Assembly: GCF_963666525.1 (NCBI RefSeq)
Contig: NZ_OY762905.1
Coordinates: 2,090,001-2,154,000 of the forward strand
Direction: 5' to 3'
DNA from: an uncultured Cohaesibacter sp.
GTDB lineage: Bacteria; Pseudomonadota; Alphaproteobacteria; Rhizobiales; Cohaesibacteraceae
DNA length: 64,000 nucleotides
Below, one piece after another: positions 54,108-63,466 of this stretch. Within the stretch, counting starts at the first letter, position 1. Every line of letters begins with the position of its first letter. The translations under genes and the position numbers were made by a program. The notes below the pieces were generated by a model that did no database searches, had not been told where the DNA came from, and was given only the letters and a program-made list of their open reading frames with translations.

Positions 54108-55193
54108 TTAGCGGTCGACGATCCAAGAGGTCGCACTGGGCCAGGAAAAGCGCAGACGCTGGCCACGGGCCGGCACCGCCTTCTGGGCGCTTTCATGAGC
54201 TGCAAATTCGGCCCCGTTGTCGAGCCGACCGACAATGCGCAGGGATGCTCCAGAGAACAGCACCTCCTCGACGGTCGCTTGCAGCCCGCAATGATCCGGT
54301 CGCTCTGCGGCCTCAAGCGGATCGGTCACCACCACTTCCGGCCGCACGACAATCGACAGGCGCTGCCCCTTGGCACGCCCCTCGACAAGCTCGGCACCGA
54401 TGCCCTTGAAAGGAGCATCCCGGACCAGCAACATCTGGTTGTCACCGACGGTTGCTTCGATGAGATTGGCCCCGCCGACGAAATCGGCAACAAACTGGCT
54501 CGCCGGTTGCCGATAGAGCGTTTCGGGGGTATCAAACTGTTCCAGATGCCCCACATTCATGATGGCAATCCGATCCGAAAGGGTCAGAGCCTCTTCCTGA
54601 TCGTGGGTCACGGCAATGAAGGTCAGACCAAGCTCGCGATGAATACGCTTGAGCTCTGCCTGCATCTGCTTGCGCAACTTCATGTCCAGCGCGCCGAGCG
54701 GCTCGTCCAGCAACAGAACCGAAGGCCGCACCACCAGAGCGCGCCCGAGAGCCACCCGCTGGGCCTGCCCGCCGGAGATTTCACTGACGCGGCGATTGCC
54801 AAAGCCGGAGAGACTGATCAGTTCGAGCATCGCATCGACCTGTCTGGCAATCTCCGCCTTGTCCATCTTGCGCATGCGCAGACCGAAGGCGATATTCTCG
54901 GCAACGGTCCGGTGCGGAAACAGGGCGTAATCCTGAAAGACCATGGCCGTGTCACGCTTGTAGGGCGGCAGACCGACCACCGAACGCCCGGCGATACGCA
55001 CATCGCCGCTCGTCGGATCCTCAAAGCCGCTGATCATCCGCAACAGGGTCGACTTGCCACAGCCGGATGGTCCGAGAATAGTCACGAAGTCGCCTTCGCT
55101 CACCTGCATCGAGATATTGTGAATCGCGGTGACATCTCCAAAGCTCTTGGTGATGTTGGAAATCTCGACCGCATTTTCTGCTTTTGACATCAT
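54108..55193 (-). CDS. Polyamine-type ABC transporter ATPase (PotA-like)
   Basis: 361 residues from ATG 55193, 5 nt after the permease stop (ATG 55190 also possible). Walker A 'GPSGCGKSTLL' near residue 41, Q-loop 'VFQDYALFPHRTV', signature 'ISGGQAQRVALGRAL' near 136, Walker B 'VLLLDEPLGALD', and a C-terminal TOBE domain (about 280-355). The PotA/FbpC branch energises importers of polyamines, putrescine-like compounds or related cations. Downstream of its two permeases and upstream of the DUF917 gene. Confidence 0.92.
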   Translation of the reverse strand: MMSKAENAVEISNITKSFGDVTAIHNISMQVSEGDFVTILGPSGCGKSTLLRMISGFEDPTSGDVRIAGRSVVGLPPYKRDTAMVFQDYALFPHRTVAENIAFGLRMRKMDKAEIARQVDAMLELISLSGFGNRRVSEISGGQAQRVALGRALVVRPSVLLLDEPLGALDMKLRKQMQAELKRIHRELGLTFIAVTHDQEEALTLSDRIAIMNVGHLEQFDTPETLYRQPASQFVADFVGGANLIEATVGDNQMLLVRDAPFKGIGAELVEGRAKGQRLSIVVRPEVVVTDPLEAAERPDHCGLQATVEEVLFSGASLRIVGRLDNGAEFAAHESAQKAVPARGQRLRFSWPSATSWIVDR

Positions 55194-55198
55194 GGGCT

Positions 55199-56017
55199 TC
55201 AGGCTTTGTTCGTGCGACGCGTCTGCCGGATGATCCATAACTGGGAGGCGACGCTGATGATCAGGGTAAGGATGATGATGATCGAGGACAGGGCGTAAAC
55301 CTTGGGCGAGATCACCTGCCGGAGGGACGTCCAGATCGAGATCGGCAATGTCTGGGTGAAGCCGGAAACGAACCAGGCAACCAGGAACTCGCCAAAAGCA
55401 TCAGTAAAGGCAAGAAGGAACACCGAGATGAAGGCCGGGCGCATCAACGGCAGAACCACTTCGTAGAAGGCCCTCGCCTCACTGGCCCCCAGGTTCATTG
55501 CAGCCTCGATATAGCTGCGCCGGAAACCGAGTAACCGCGAATAGAGGATCAGGGCTGCATAGCTCGAGGTGATCGTGGTATGGGCGAGAATGATTGCTGG
55601 CTGACCGATCAGGTCTGGGGCAGCACGGAACAGCGCCGACAACCCCAGTCCAAGCACCAGCTGCGGCAGGATCACAGGCCCCATCACAAGGCACATCACC
55701 GCCGATTTGAAGCGCAGCGGCATCCACGCCAGAACCATCGCCGAGGGCATTGCCAGCAGCGTTGAAAGCGCCGCGGAAATCAGCGCCAGCTTGATGCTGA
55801 CAAACAGCGAGCCGACAAGCTTGGCATCATCGATCGCCGCCGCAAACCAGTCCGTCGTGAGACTGTCGAGCGGCAGGCCCGGAATCGGCTTGGCATCGAA
55901 GGCAAACAGGATGATCACTGCAATCGGCAGATAGAGGAACAGATAGATAAGCGTCGCATAGGCCACAAAGGCGGCCTTGGCTCCGCCGGATCGGCCATGG
56001 GAAAAGACCGTCTTCAT
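55199..56017 (-). CDS. Polyamine-type ABC permease (PotC-like)
   Basis: 272 residues from ATG 56017, overlapping the preceding permease stop by 4 nt. Six membrane helices and the coupling loop 'EAAMNLGASEARAFYEVVLPLMRP' (near residue 165, cut to the essential EAA---G) mark the PotC/YdcV type. Forms the channel with the PotB-like protein. Confidence 0.91.
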   Translation of the reverse strand: MKTVFSHGRSGGAKAAFVAYATLIYLFLYLPIAVIILFAFDAKPIPGLPLDSLTTDWFAAAIDDAKLVGSLFVSIKLALISAALSTLLAMPSAMVLAWMPLRFKSAVMCLVMGPVILPQLVLGLGLSALFRAAPDLIGQPAIILAHTTITSSYAALILYSRLLGFRRSYIEAAMNLGASEARAFYEVVLPLMRPAFISVFLLAFTDAFGEFLVAWFVSGFTQTLPISIWTSLRQVISPKVYALSSIIIILTLIISVASQLWIIRQTRRTNKA

Positions 56018-56928
56018 AGCTTTTCTCCGCTGGCTTGACGGAACCATTTCATCGACAGGGCGAGCAGCGCAAACACCAGACACAGCAGCACCATGGCAAT
56101 GGCTGCGCCGGTCGGCCAGTCAAGTCGGCGATGGAACTCGTCCTCGATGATCTGGGAGAACATCATCTGCTTGCCGCCGCCAAGAAGTGCTGGTGTCACG
56201 AATTCGCCAAGACCGAAGATGAAGCAGAAAACCGCACCGACAATCAGCCCCGGCAGGGAAAGCGGCAGCGTCACTTCCCAGAAGGCCCGCAGGGGACCGG
56301 CGTTGAGATCCTTGGCCGCATCGATCAGATTGTCCTCGATATTGTCGATCGCCGCATAGAGCGGCAGGATGTAGATCGGCAGATAGGCATAGACGAGACC
56401 GATCGCACTCGACAGGGGCGAGTAGAGCAGGAAGCTCAGAGACTGATCGACAAGTCCGGTATAGAGAAAGAACTGATTGAGAACGCCATTTTCCCCCAAC
56501 AGCAGCCGCCAGGCGGCAACGCGCATGACAATGGAGATCCAGAAGGGCGCAATCACCGCCACCAGCAGGATGCTCTTGAAGGGCCCTGCCTTCTTGGCGA
56601 TGAAATAGGCGATAGGATAGGACAGGATGGCGCAGACGATGGTAACGAAAGCTGCGGTTTCAACGGACAGCAGCAGGGAACGCCAGATGGCCGGATTGGC
56701 AAAGATGTGAAGGTAATTGTCAAAAGTGAAGCCCGGCACCATGCGGTAGCGCTCGGTATGCCAGAAGCTGATGGTCAACAGCAACAGCACCGGTGCCACG
56801 AAAAACACCAGTTGCCACAACATCAGGGGGGCAAGACCGGAGGCGGCCAACAACCGTTTGCGCTTTTCTGCCGCCCCTGGCGCTGCGGGCGGGGGCATAG
56901 TCATGTCGCGATCAGCCAGAGCCATCAT
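56014..56928 (-). CDS. Polyamine-type ABC permease (PotB-like)
   Basis: 304 residues with a short N-terminal Pro/Ala tail, six membrane helices and the coupling loop 'DAAKDLNAGPLRAFWEVTLPLSLPG' near residue 205 (essential part D-A-A-K-D-L). 'GLVYAYLPIYILPLYAAID' is typical of PotB/YdcU. Overlaps the racemase gene by 4 nt (ATGA), so the racemase is integrated in the transporter operon. Confidence 0.91.
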   Translation of the reverse strand: MMALADRDMTMPPPAAPGAAEKRKRLLAASGLAPLMLWQLVFFVAPVLLLLTISFWHTERYRMVPGFTFDNYLHIFANPAIWRSLLLSVETAAFVTIVCAILSYPIAYFIAKKAGPFKSILLVAVIAPFWISIVMRVAAWRLLLGENGVLNQFFLYTGLVDQSLSFLLYSPLSSAIGLVYAYLPIYILPLYAAIDNIEDNLIDAAKDLNAGPLRAFWEVTLPLSLPGLIVGAVFCFIFGLGEFVTPALLGGGKQMMFSQIIEDEFHRRLDWPTGAAIAMVLLCLVFALLALSMKWFRQASGEKL

Positions 56929-57671
56929 GCAAACCCGTATTCCTGGCGCGAAAAGGCCGGCTTGGGATAGGCCACCTTGGAATGGCTGAGATTGGTCGCC
57001 ACCATGGCACGGGCCATGTGCAACGCCACTTTGCCCGGGTCGATGACCGGAATGTAGCAGCCAAAATGGGCCTTGAGGGCGGTCTCGATTTCCAGCGCCA
57101 TATCAAAGCCAGTGCCGGTGCAGCCCATGACGATGGCTTCAGCATCGTCGCGCTTCACCGTGTCGATGCATTCATCGACAATATGTCCGATGTGACTCTC
57201 GTTGAGATCCATGACACTGGCCCCGGCTTCCCGCACCGATGCAAGATTGCCGGCAAGGCCATAGTGACTGACGGTTCTGCGGATAGTCGAGAAGAAAGAG
57301 CGCTCCGTGATGACCACCGAAAAACGGGTCGACAGCATTGCTGCCATGTGAAGCGCCGCCTCTCCTTCCCCGACAACGGGGATGGAGACCAGCTCTCTTG
57401 CGCCAAGCAACCCGGGATCCGTAAAACAGGCGATGGTGCAGGCATCCACACCATCGGCCTCGGCTTCCCGGGCACATCGGATCACGTCCGGTGCTGCAAG
57501 CGAAGAATCAAAGCCGCACTCGATGGAGCAGGTGCCGCGTTTGAGAGGGACCGCTGACACGATCACCCCTTCGTCTGCAAAGGATCGGTATTCTTTTTCG
57601 GCCTTGCCGACCAGTTCTTCACTGTCAAGAACCGGAACGATGACTCGAATATGCATGAGCTGGTCTTTCAT
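56925..57671 (-). CDS. Asp/Glu/hydantoin racemase-family protein
   Basis: 248 residues; an internal start at 57656 (MHIRVIVPV) is equally plausible and matches the family's usual N-terminus. The two catalytic cysteines are present: near residue 81 in 'CTIACFTDPGL' and near 184 in 'VMGCTGTG'. 'FSVVITERSFFSTIRRTV' fits the family. Hydantoin racemases interconvert enantiomers so that stereospecific enzymes can use both; this fits the hydantoinase-A and DUF917 genes of the operon. Confidence 0.87.
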   Translation of the reverse strand: MKDQLMHIRVIVPVLDSEELVGKAEKEYRSFADEGVIVSAVPLKRGTCSIECGFDSSLAAPDVIRCAREAEADGVDACTIACFTDPGLLGARELVSIPVVGEGEAALHMAAMLSTRFSVVITERSFFSTIRRTVSHYGLAGNLASVREAGASVMDLNESHIGHIVDECIDTVKRDDAEAIVMGCTGTGFDMALEIETALKAHFGCYIPVIDPGKVALHMARAMVATNLSHSKVAYPKPAFSRQEYGFA

Positions 57672-57701
57672 CTTGCTTGATTGTCTGGCTCAGTCTGCCT
57701 G

Positions 57702-58832
57702 TCAGGCCGTCTTGAATGTCTGCCAGGCATCGGACCAGGCCAGTTCATCAACAGGAGCCTGCGACATGGAGCACTGGGAAACCCATTCTTCCATCATGTC
57801 GAGACCCAGTGCCTTGACCTGCTCGGCAGACAGCAGGTCCTTGACCTTGGCGTTGGTCACGGCAAACTTGTCCGCTCCCCAGGCCATCTGCTTCATGGCC
57901 TTGGCACTGGTCATGTAGTTGATGTAGGCAAGAGCGGAGGCGAGGTGCTCGGTACCACGGACAACCTGCAAGGTTTCCATCCACATCGCGCCGCCCTGTT
58001 TCGGAATTGTCAGCTCGACATTGGCACCGGCAAGCCGGGCCGTGGTGCGAACGTTGTCACTGGAAGACCCCCAGACCATCCACGCTTCCCGGTTGGCAAG
58101 GTCGGTCTTGACCGTTCCCATGTCCGACTGCAAGGCGCGCATGTTGGGGCGGAAGGCGATCATGCGATCAAGAATCTTCTGAAGGTCGGCACCCGTGGCC
58201 TTTCTCGGCTCTGCCATACCCAGCCATTTGCCGGTCATCCAGAGATAGAGTTCCATCCAGTCGATGATCTCGACCCGATCCTTGAGCGCCGGATCCCAGG
58301 CAAGATCGGCATCAGCGGCAGACGCGGCGGAAATCTTGTCCGGCCAATAGACAAAGCCATTCACGCCATAGCGGGTCGGAATGCCATAGGTCTCTGCACC
58401 GATCATCGTCTCGGGACGATTGCGGAAGATCGGCATCGTTTCATCCTGCGAGGACAGTTGCGCGGTGTCGATCGGCAGCGTCAGACCGGCTTCGGCAAAC
58501 TTGGACGTCCAGACCGCGTCCGGGTTGATCACGTCAAACTTGATGGAGCCGGACTGAAGCAGGCTCAATTGCGCACCGTTGCTTTCGGCTTCCTTGACGT
58601 TCAGCTCGACGCCGGTCAGTTCGGTGAAACCCTTCATCAATTCAGGGTCATCATATCCGGACCATGCCAGAACATTCAGGGGGCCGGTCAGCTTCTGCTC
58701 GTTGGCGAAGGCCGGTTTGGTAAAGTCAACCTGAGACGCGACGGCTGCAAACATGGCGGCATTGGCACCAAATCGCATCAGCTGACGGCGAGAAAGATTG
58801 AAGTTAGGCTTTTTATCCGTAGTCATGCTCAT
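57702..58832 (-). CDS. Polyamine-type ABC solute-binding protein (PotD-like) with Tat signal
   Basis: 376 residues from ATG 58832. The N-terminus has a twin-arginine signal (S-R-R-Q-L-M followed by a modest hydrophobic stretch), unusual for PotD and implying export in folded form, perhaps with a cofactor or tight ligand. The mature protein has 'LNVLAWSGYDDPELMKGF', 'IKFDVINPDAVWTSKF' and 'YGIPTRYGVNGFVYWPDKI'. First gene of the leftward module-2 operon, divergent from the LuxR-type regulator. Confidence 0.9.
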   Translation of the reverse strand: MSMTTDKKPNFNLSRRQLMRFGANAAMFAAVASQVDFTKPAFANEQKLTGPLNVLAWSGYDDPELMKGFTELTGVELNVKEAESNGAQLSLLQSGSIKFDVINPDAVWTSKFAEAGLTLPIDTAQLSSQDETMPIFRNRPETMIGAETYGIPTRYGVNGFVYWPDKISAASAADADLAWDPALKDRVEIIDWMELYLWMTGKWLGMAEPRKATGADLQKILDRMIAFRPNMRALQSDMGTVKTDLANREAWMVWGSSSDNVRTTARLAGANVELTIPKQGGAMWMETLQVVRGTEHLASALAYINYMTSAKAMKQMAWGADKFAVTNAKVKDLLSAEQVKALGLDMMEEWVSQCSMSQAPVDELAWSDAWQTFKTA

Positions 58833-58895
58833 TATTCCAGTTGGAAGGTTGCTCATTTGCGAGACATTTATGCTTAAATTTCTGGCATGCACAAT

Positions 58896-58912
58896 AAAGC
58901 AACAGTTGCTTT
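58896..58912. promoter_or_regulatory. 17-bp palindrome, candidate LuxR-type operator
   Basis: AAAGCAAC-A-GTTGCTTT is perfectly symmetrical, 64 nt upstream of the binding-protein gene and 98 nt upstream of the divergent LuxR-type regulator. Length and position fit the binding site of a LuxR-type dimer controlling both transcripts. Confidence 0.6.
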
Positions 58913-59009
58913 CGGAGCTATAGTGACTACAGTAACAAGCTTACCTCGCTCTTCCGCGCAGATGGCCCCGATTCCGGGTCGGGGGCATGAAATTTGCAGG
59001 TGGCAGTGA

Positions 59010-60077
59010 ATGAACCAGGGAGGACATCACAGGTGGCACCCCATGCACAACACACACATGATCACTGAAACCGCAAGCCTGCCCCCACATTTCAGTCGCC
59101 TGATGGCCCAGAGCCTGAGCAACATCGGCCGCTCGACCTTCTATGAGAGCGTCGTGGAACTCGTGCGCCAGATGATTCCCTGTGATTTCTGGATCATCGC
59201 CCGATACGAAACCTGCACCTCCCCCTGCATCGTGTCGGAAAACGGCATGCGCCCCAACGCAAAGACAATCTACGCGGACACACTCTGGCAGCATGACCCG
59301 CTGCTTGAAGGGCTGGCCAATCCGGACCCGCGCGTTGTCAGTCTCTCGCGACTGCGCCTTGATGGGGCGCTCGACAATGCCTATGCCCGCTACATCGACA
59401 CGAATTTGCAGATCGAGGATGAACTGGCTCTGCTCCTGCCGATCAACGAGAACAGCTTTCTGGCCCTGTGCCTTGACAGGCAGACCAACCATTTCTCAGA
59501 GGCCGAGATCCTGCTGGCCTGCCAGTTGCAGGAAATGCTGTTCCAGATGCACCAGCAGCACATCCTCAGATCCGTCGATCATCAGGTATCACTGTTCCTG
59601 CATCGCAACGGCCTCGGTCGACCGGAAGTCATGATCCTGCGCAACGACAGCACGGTTCTCTACAAGTCGGACACCTGGTCGCACGCCGCAGAACAGGCCT
59701 TCAGCTACGACCCCAAGCCGGAGAGCATTTCCGCCGGTTCCCTCGCCGAGATTTCCGGCCGGGATGGCTGGCTGCTGACCCAACTGCAATGTGTGTCCGA
59801 TGATGCGATCCTGGGCGGCGCCCATGTCTTCCTGCTGCACAAGAACGGTGTCTCGATGGCCGAACGCATCGAGGAATTCGGCCGCCTGCACCAGCTGACC
59901 AAACGGCAGCAGGAGATCGTGCAACTTTCCTTGCGCGGACACCACAATGCTTCGATTGCCAGCCAGCTCGGCCTTTCCATCGGCAGCGTCAAGAATCACA
60001 AATTGCGCATCTACAGCAAGCTCGACATCACCAGTGAACGCGAGTTGGTTTCCGCCATCCTGCATCACCACAGCTGA
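59010..60077 (+). CDS. LuxR-family transcriptional regulator
   Basis: 355 residues from ATG 59010; ATG 59043 is an equally good start, since both are preceded by the same CAGGTGGCA sequence. The N-terminal 270 residues form a GAF/PAS-like sensory region ('CDFWIIARYE', 'HFSEAEILLACQLQEMLF') that I cannot match to the autoinducer-binding domain. The C-terminal LuxR helix-turn-helix is clear (about residues 290-350: 'LTKRQQEIVQLSLRGHHNASIASQLG' region and 'SVKNHKLRIYSKL'). Divergent from the transporter/hydantoinase operon and upstream of the amidase, so it likely activates both. Confidence 0.88.
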   Translation: MNQGGHHRWHPMHNTHMITETASLPPHFSRLMAQSLSNIGRSTFYESVVELVRQMIPCDFWIIARYETCTSPCIVSENGMRPNAKTIYADTLWQHDPLLEGLANPDPRVVSLSRLRLDGALDNAYARYIDTNLQIEDELALLLPINENSFLALCLDRQTNHFSEAEILLACQLQEMLFQMHQQHILRSVDHQVSLFLHRNGLGRPEVMILRNDSTVLYKSDTWSHAAEQAFSYDPKPESISAGSLAEISGRDGWLLTQLQCVSDDAILGGAHVFLLHKNGVSMAERIEEFGRLHQLTKRQQEIVQLSLRGHHNASIASQLGLSIGSVKNHKLRIYSKLDITSERELVSAILHHHS

Positions 60078-60245
60078 CCAGCCCTCGTCCGTCAGCCCCC
60101 CTTGTGGTGGCAACAACACCGGTCATGGTGACTGGAGCCACCATTGCCATTTTCCTACCCCGTCGCAACAATCATGCACACAGGGATTGTCGCACGAAGA
60201 GAGACACCCAACCGCAGAAGAGACGCACCCGAAGCAGAGGCAGCA

Positions 60246-61610
60246 ATGAGCGCTCAAGACCCGTTCCTGTCCGTTGAGGACCTTGGCAAAGGCTACAGAA
60301 GCGGTGCCTTCACGCCGCTCGACATCTGCCGGTCGGCGCTTGCCCGTCTGCATGCGCTGGAGCCCAGCCTCAACGCCTTCATCGACCCCCTTGACAATAT
60401 GGTGCTCGCTCAGGCGGAGGCTGCCACCGCAGAACTCGCTGCAGGGGTCGACAAGGGCCCGCTTCATGGCATTCCCGTCGCCATCAAGGATCTCATCGAA
60501 GTGGCAGGGGCTCCGACAGGCTATGCGACCCGCGCCGTCGAGCCGCACATGGCAACCAGCGATGCCCTTGCTGTCAGCCGTCTGCGCGAGGCCGGTGCCA
60601 TCCTGTTCGGCAAAACCAACCTGCTTGAATTTGCCTACGGTATTGTCCATCCGGACTTCGGCCAGACCAACAACCCCCACGCACCGAGCCGGACGGCAGG
60701 CGGTTCCAGTGGCGGATCGGCAGCAGCAGTCGCCGCCGGCATCGTCCCCCTCGCCCTTGGAACAGACACCGGCGGATCGGTGCGTGCTCCGGCCGCCTAT
60801 TGCGGCATCGTCGGCCTGAAGCCGGGCTTTGGCGCCCTACCGCTCGACGGCGTGTTTCCGCTCTCTGCCTCGCTCGACCATCTCGGCGTTCTTGCCCGCT
60901 CCATCAAGGACGCGAGCCTCGCCTTCGACGTGATGGCCGACCGCCAGAGCCTGACAGCAGGCAAGACCGGGCCCCTGCGCATTGGTCTCGTCGAGAGCCA
61001 ATGGCACAGCGATGCGATTGCCTCCGACATCAGAAAGACACTCGACGACACCCTCGACCCGATCCTTCAGGCCGGACACCAGCTCATCCCCGTAGACTTG
61101 GCCAAACCGCAAGACATGGCCACCGCACTGCTCGACATCCTGCTGCCAGAAGCGGCTCTCCTGCATGAAGAAATCCACGCCAGCAACCCAGATGGATATG
61201 CAGCAGGGACGCGCCAGCAGATCGAGCTTGGCAAGACCATACCAGCACTCACCTACCTGCGCGCCAAGGCGATTCAGCAAAAGCTGAAGGAAGACTTGCA
61301 GGCGCTGTTCCAGACCGTCGACCTGATCCTGACACCGACGGTACCGTTTGTGGCACCCGACAGCGATCCCGCCCTCTCGGCAGAGGGCGATGACGAAATC
61401 ATGTTCCTGTCCCACGCCGATCTCACCGGCGCCCCATGCGTCAGCCTGTGCTGCGGCCTCAGCAGCGGGCACACAAACGGCATGGATGGAGAAGGGGCAC
61501 TGCCTGTCGGCATCCAGCTGACAGGCCCGCTCGACAGCGATCAGGACTTTTTGGCGCTCTGCGACCGGATTGAAGCCTGCCTCCCCAAGGCACCGATGGC
61601 AAAGCTCTAG
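60246..61610 (+). CDS. Amidase (amidase-signature family)
   Basis: 454 residues from ATG 60246 with AGAGG 6 nt upstream. The Ser-cisSer-Lys triad is visible: Lys near residue 81 in 'AIKDLIEVAG', cis-Ser in 'TAGGSSGGSAAA' near 155 and catalytic Ser in 'GTDTGGSVRAPA' near 176. Family members hydrolyse amides, N-carbamoyl compounds, allophanate or indoleacetamide. Not the GatA type, as no gatB or gatC is near and the C-terminus differs. Encoded 168 nt after the LuxR gene, so it probably belongs to module 2. Confidence 0.92.
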   Translation: MSAQDPFLSVEDLGKGYRSGAFTPLDICRSALARLHALEPSLNAFIDPLDNMVLAQAEAATAELAAGVDKGPLHGIPVAIKDLIEVAGAPTGYATRAVEPHMATSDALAVSRLREAGAILFGKTNLLEFAYGIVHPDFGQTNNPHAPSRTAGGSSGGSAAAVAAGIVPLALGTDTGGSVRAPAAYCGIVGLKPGFGALPLDGVFPLSASLDHLGVLARSIKDASLAFDVMADRQSLTAGKTGPLRIGLVESQWHSDAIASDIRKTLDDTLDPILQAGHQLIPVDLAKPQDMATALLDILLPEAALLHEEIHASNPDGYAAGTRQQIELGKTIPALTYLRAKAIQQKLKEDLQALFQTVDLILTPTVPFVAPDSDPALSAEGDDEIMFLSHADLTGAPCVSLCCGLSSGHTNGMDGEGALPVGIQLTGPLDSDQDFLALCDRIEACLPKAPMAKL

Positions 61611-61899
61611 CCTGTTGCGCAATCGTCAGCAGGTCGACTGGCAATGATCCTGATTATAAAGGCGCTCGGCAAATCGCCGAAAAAGCCATCGGGAAGCACA
61701 CAGTGTTGCGCGCGGGATGAACCACGCCGCCATGTTCCGTCACGTTTCCCCGAAAGGCAGCCCTGTCAGCAGGTTGAGCGGGCCCGCAAAAGGCCCACTC
61801 CCATTCTGCCCCGGGTTCACCTCATGGAAGGCCGGACGGGGCGAGGCATTGGACAAAGGCATAAGGGTACACCAGTTCCGTCCACCCCGCCCATTGGGC
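61611..61899. other. Convergent intergenic region
   Basis: About 290 nt between the amidase and the converging usp gene. Apart from the hairpin at 61776-61800 nothing is recognised. Confidence 0.4.
61776..61800. terminator. Hairpin in the amidase-usp gap
   Basis: GAGcGGGCC / GGCCCaCTC pairs with one internal mismatch and a CGCAAAA loop. It is the best terminator candidate for either gene. Confidence 0.5.
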
Positions 61900-62736
61900 C
61901 TAATGAGCCATCAGGACAGGCACGGTCGGATCTTTCATGATGGCTTCGGTAACGCCACCAAAGATCCGCTCTCTCAGACGCGAATGGCCATAGGCCCCCA
62001 TGACGATCAATTGTGCCTTCACGGCAGCCGCATGTTGCTTGATCAGCGCACCCTGATCCCGTCCTTCACTATGGACGACATCCACGCTGACGTTGACATC
62101 GTGGCGTACCAGATAGGTGGCCAGATCGGCCCCCGGCTCCTCGCCGCTTTCATCGGCATTGGCAACCGGATCGACCATCAGGACGGTCACGTTGGCGGCA
62201 TTTTTCATGAGGCCGATTGCATTGTAGATTGCGCGCGCTGCTTCTTCGCCGGTATTCCAGGCAATCATGATGCTGTCGGGCTTGAGGGTCGGATGACCAT
62301 CCTTCGGCACGATCAGGACAGGCCTTGTCGAACGGAACACCGCCCCTTCGATAACCGGCTGCAAGGCAACCCGGTTGATCATGATCGAATTGGACAGCAC
62401 GACCAGATCACAGAAGAAGGCACGCAAGGCGACCTCGTCATCAATGTTTGCTTCAAGCAGATACTTGCTCTCCACATTGAAGGACACACCCTGCGCACTC
62501 AGGATGTCCCTGGCGCTTGCAACCCGTCTCGCAAGAGCCTCGACTTCACTGTCTCTCTCCTTTGCCCATACAAGAAACGTCGTGTCGGCATATTCACCGA
62601 TCGGCGGGTAAGACGAAACACCAATGACGATGAGGGATAGATGGGCGCCGGTTTCTTCACACAAGCCCGCAACCATCTTGATCTCGGAATCCGGAGTGTT
62701 GGCCGTGCAAAGACTCAATATCGTTCTGATAGCCAT
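61900..62736 (-). CDS. Universal stress protein, tandem UspA domains
   Basis: 278 residues from ATG 62736, chosen for GGGAGG 5 nt upstream. The first UspA domain (about 1-140) is divergent; the second (about 145-278) carries 'SIMIAWNTGEEAARAI' and ends with the ATP-binding G-x2-G-x9-G(S/T) pattern in 'MGAYGHSRLRERIFGGVTEAIMKDPTVPVLM'. Cytosolic stress proteins of this type often support survival under starvation or redox stress. Confidence 0.9.
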   Translation of the reverse strand: MAIRTILSLCTANTPDSEIKMVAGLCEETGAHLSLIVIGVSSYPPIGEYADTTFLVWAKERDSEVEALARRVASARDILSAQGVSFNVESKYLLEANIDDEVALRAFFCDLVVLSNSIMINRVALQPVIEGAVFRSTRPVLIVPKDGHPTLKPDSIMIAWNTGEEAARAIYNAIGLMKNAANVTVLMVDPVANADESGEEPGADLATYLVRHDVNVSVDVVHSEGRDQGALIKQHAAAVKAQLIVMGAYGHSRLRERIFGGVTEAIMKDPTVPVLMAH

Positions 62737-63466
62737 AATAACCTCCCTTAAGGAACTCATCACGCCCCCATTCTACCAACAATCCGCCCGCGCCGGTATG
62801 AGACTAAATTAGTGCATATAAAGCAGTGGGTTGGCTCGGTTTATGGGTCACAAAGCGCGAATGTTCCCGACATTACAATCTGAAGACCCCGAAGACCTGT
62901 TGCCCCAGACCTCACGTTAGAGGCACACAGTCTCCCTCGAAGCAAAAGCAGACCCATCAACAGAAATATTGCAGACAGGCACGTGACGATTTCAGAAGTC
63001 TATCTCGCAAGAAAAGCCGCACATATCGATCACTGGAAGAACAGATTCCAAACAACAATCGTAAAAATCCTGTCATTCGAATATGAATTCGCAGTGCATA
63101 ACAATAAATATCCAATGAAAACTGGAACCTCATAACTCATGATCAACAAGGTAAGGATTTTTTAAGAATTTCCTCATGGAATCCAAAAAAGAAACCCGAC
63201 AACCATTGGAGCAGAAAAATTTATTTCGGCCTATATTCGGGCATCACAGATTTTCAGAAAATCAGGCGAGATAAACACTGTCTGGACAAATTTTTTCCAC
63301 ACTCCTGATCAATTATATTTGAATGGCCCACATCAGTACCCGACACGCCGGAAATCCATCTATCATCAAAAACTTCAGAAAGATGAGGCTGACACACGCT
63401 GAACCTTGGGTAATACTGATTTCAAGTCCAAAGTAAGATCAAGAATTCTGTTCGCGAGACCCCAAT
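62737..63466. other. AT-rich intergenic gap of about 730 nt
   Basis: The region is visibly AT-rich compared with the flanks, especially 63,040-63,330. No frame over 90 codons looks coding. It contains several A/T tracts and a small inverted repeat GATTTT-cag-AAAATC (around 63,250). Divergent promoters for usp and the antiporter lie here. Confidence 0.45.

Noticed and set aside
60246-61610. GatA subunit of glutamyl-tRNA amidotransferase
   Set aside because: No gatB or gatC nearby and accessory context; only the amidase-signature family is supported.
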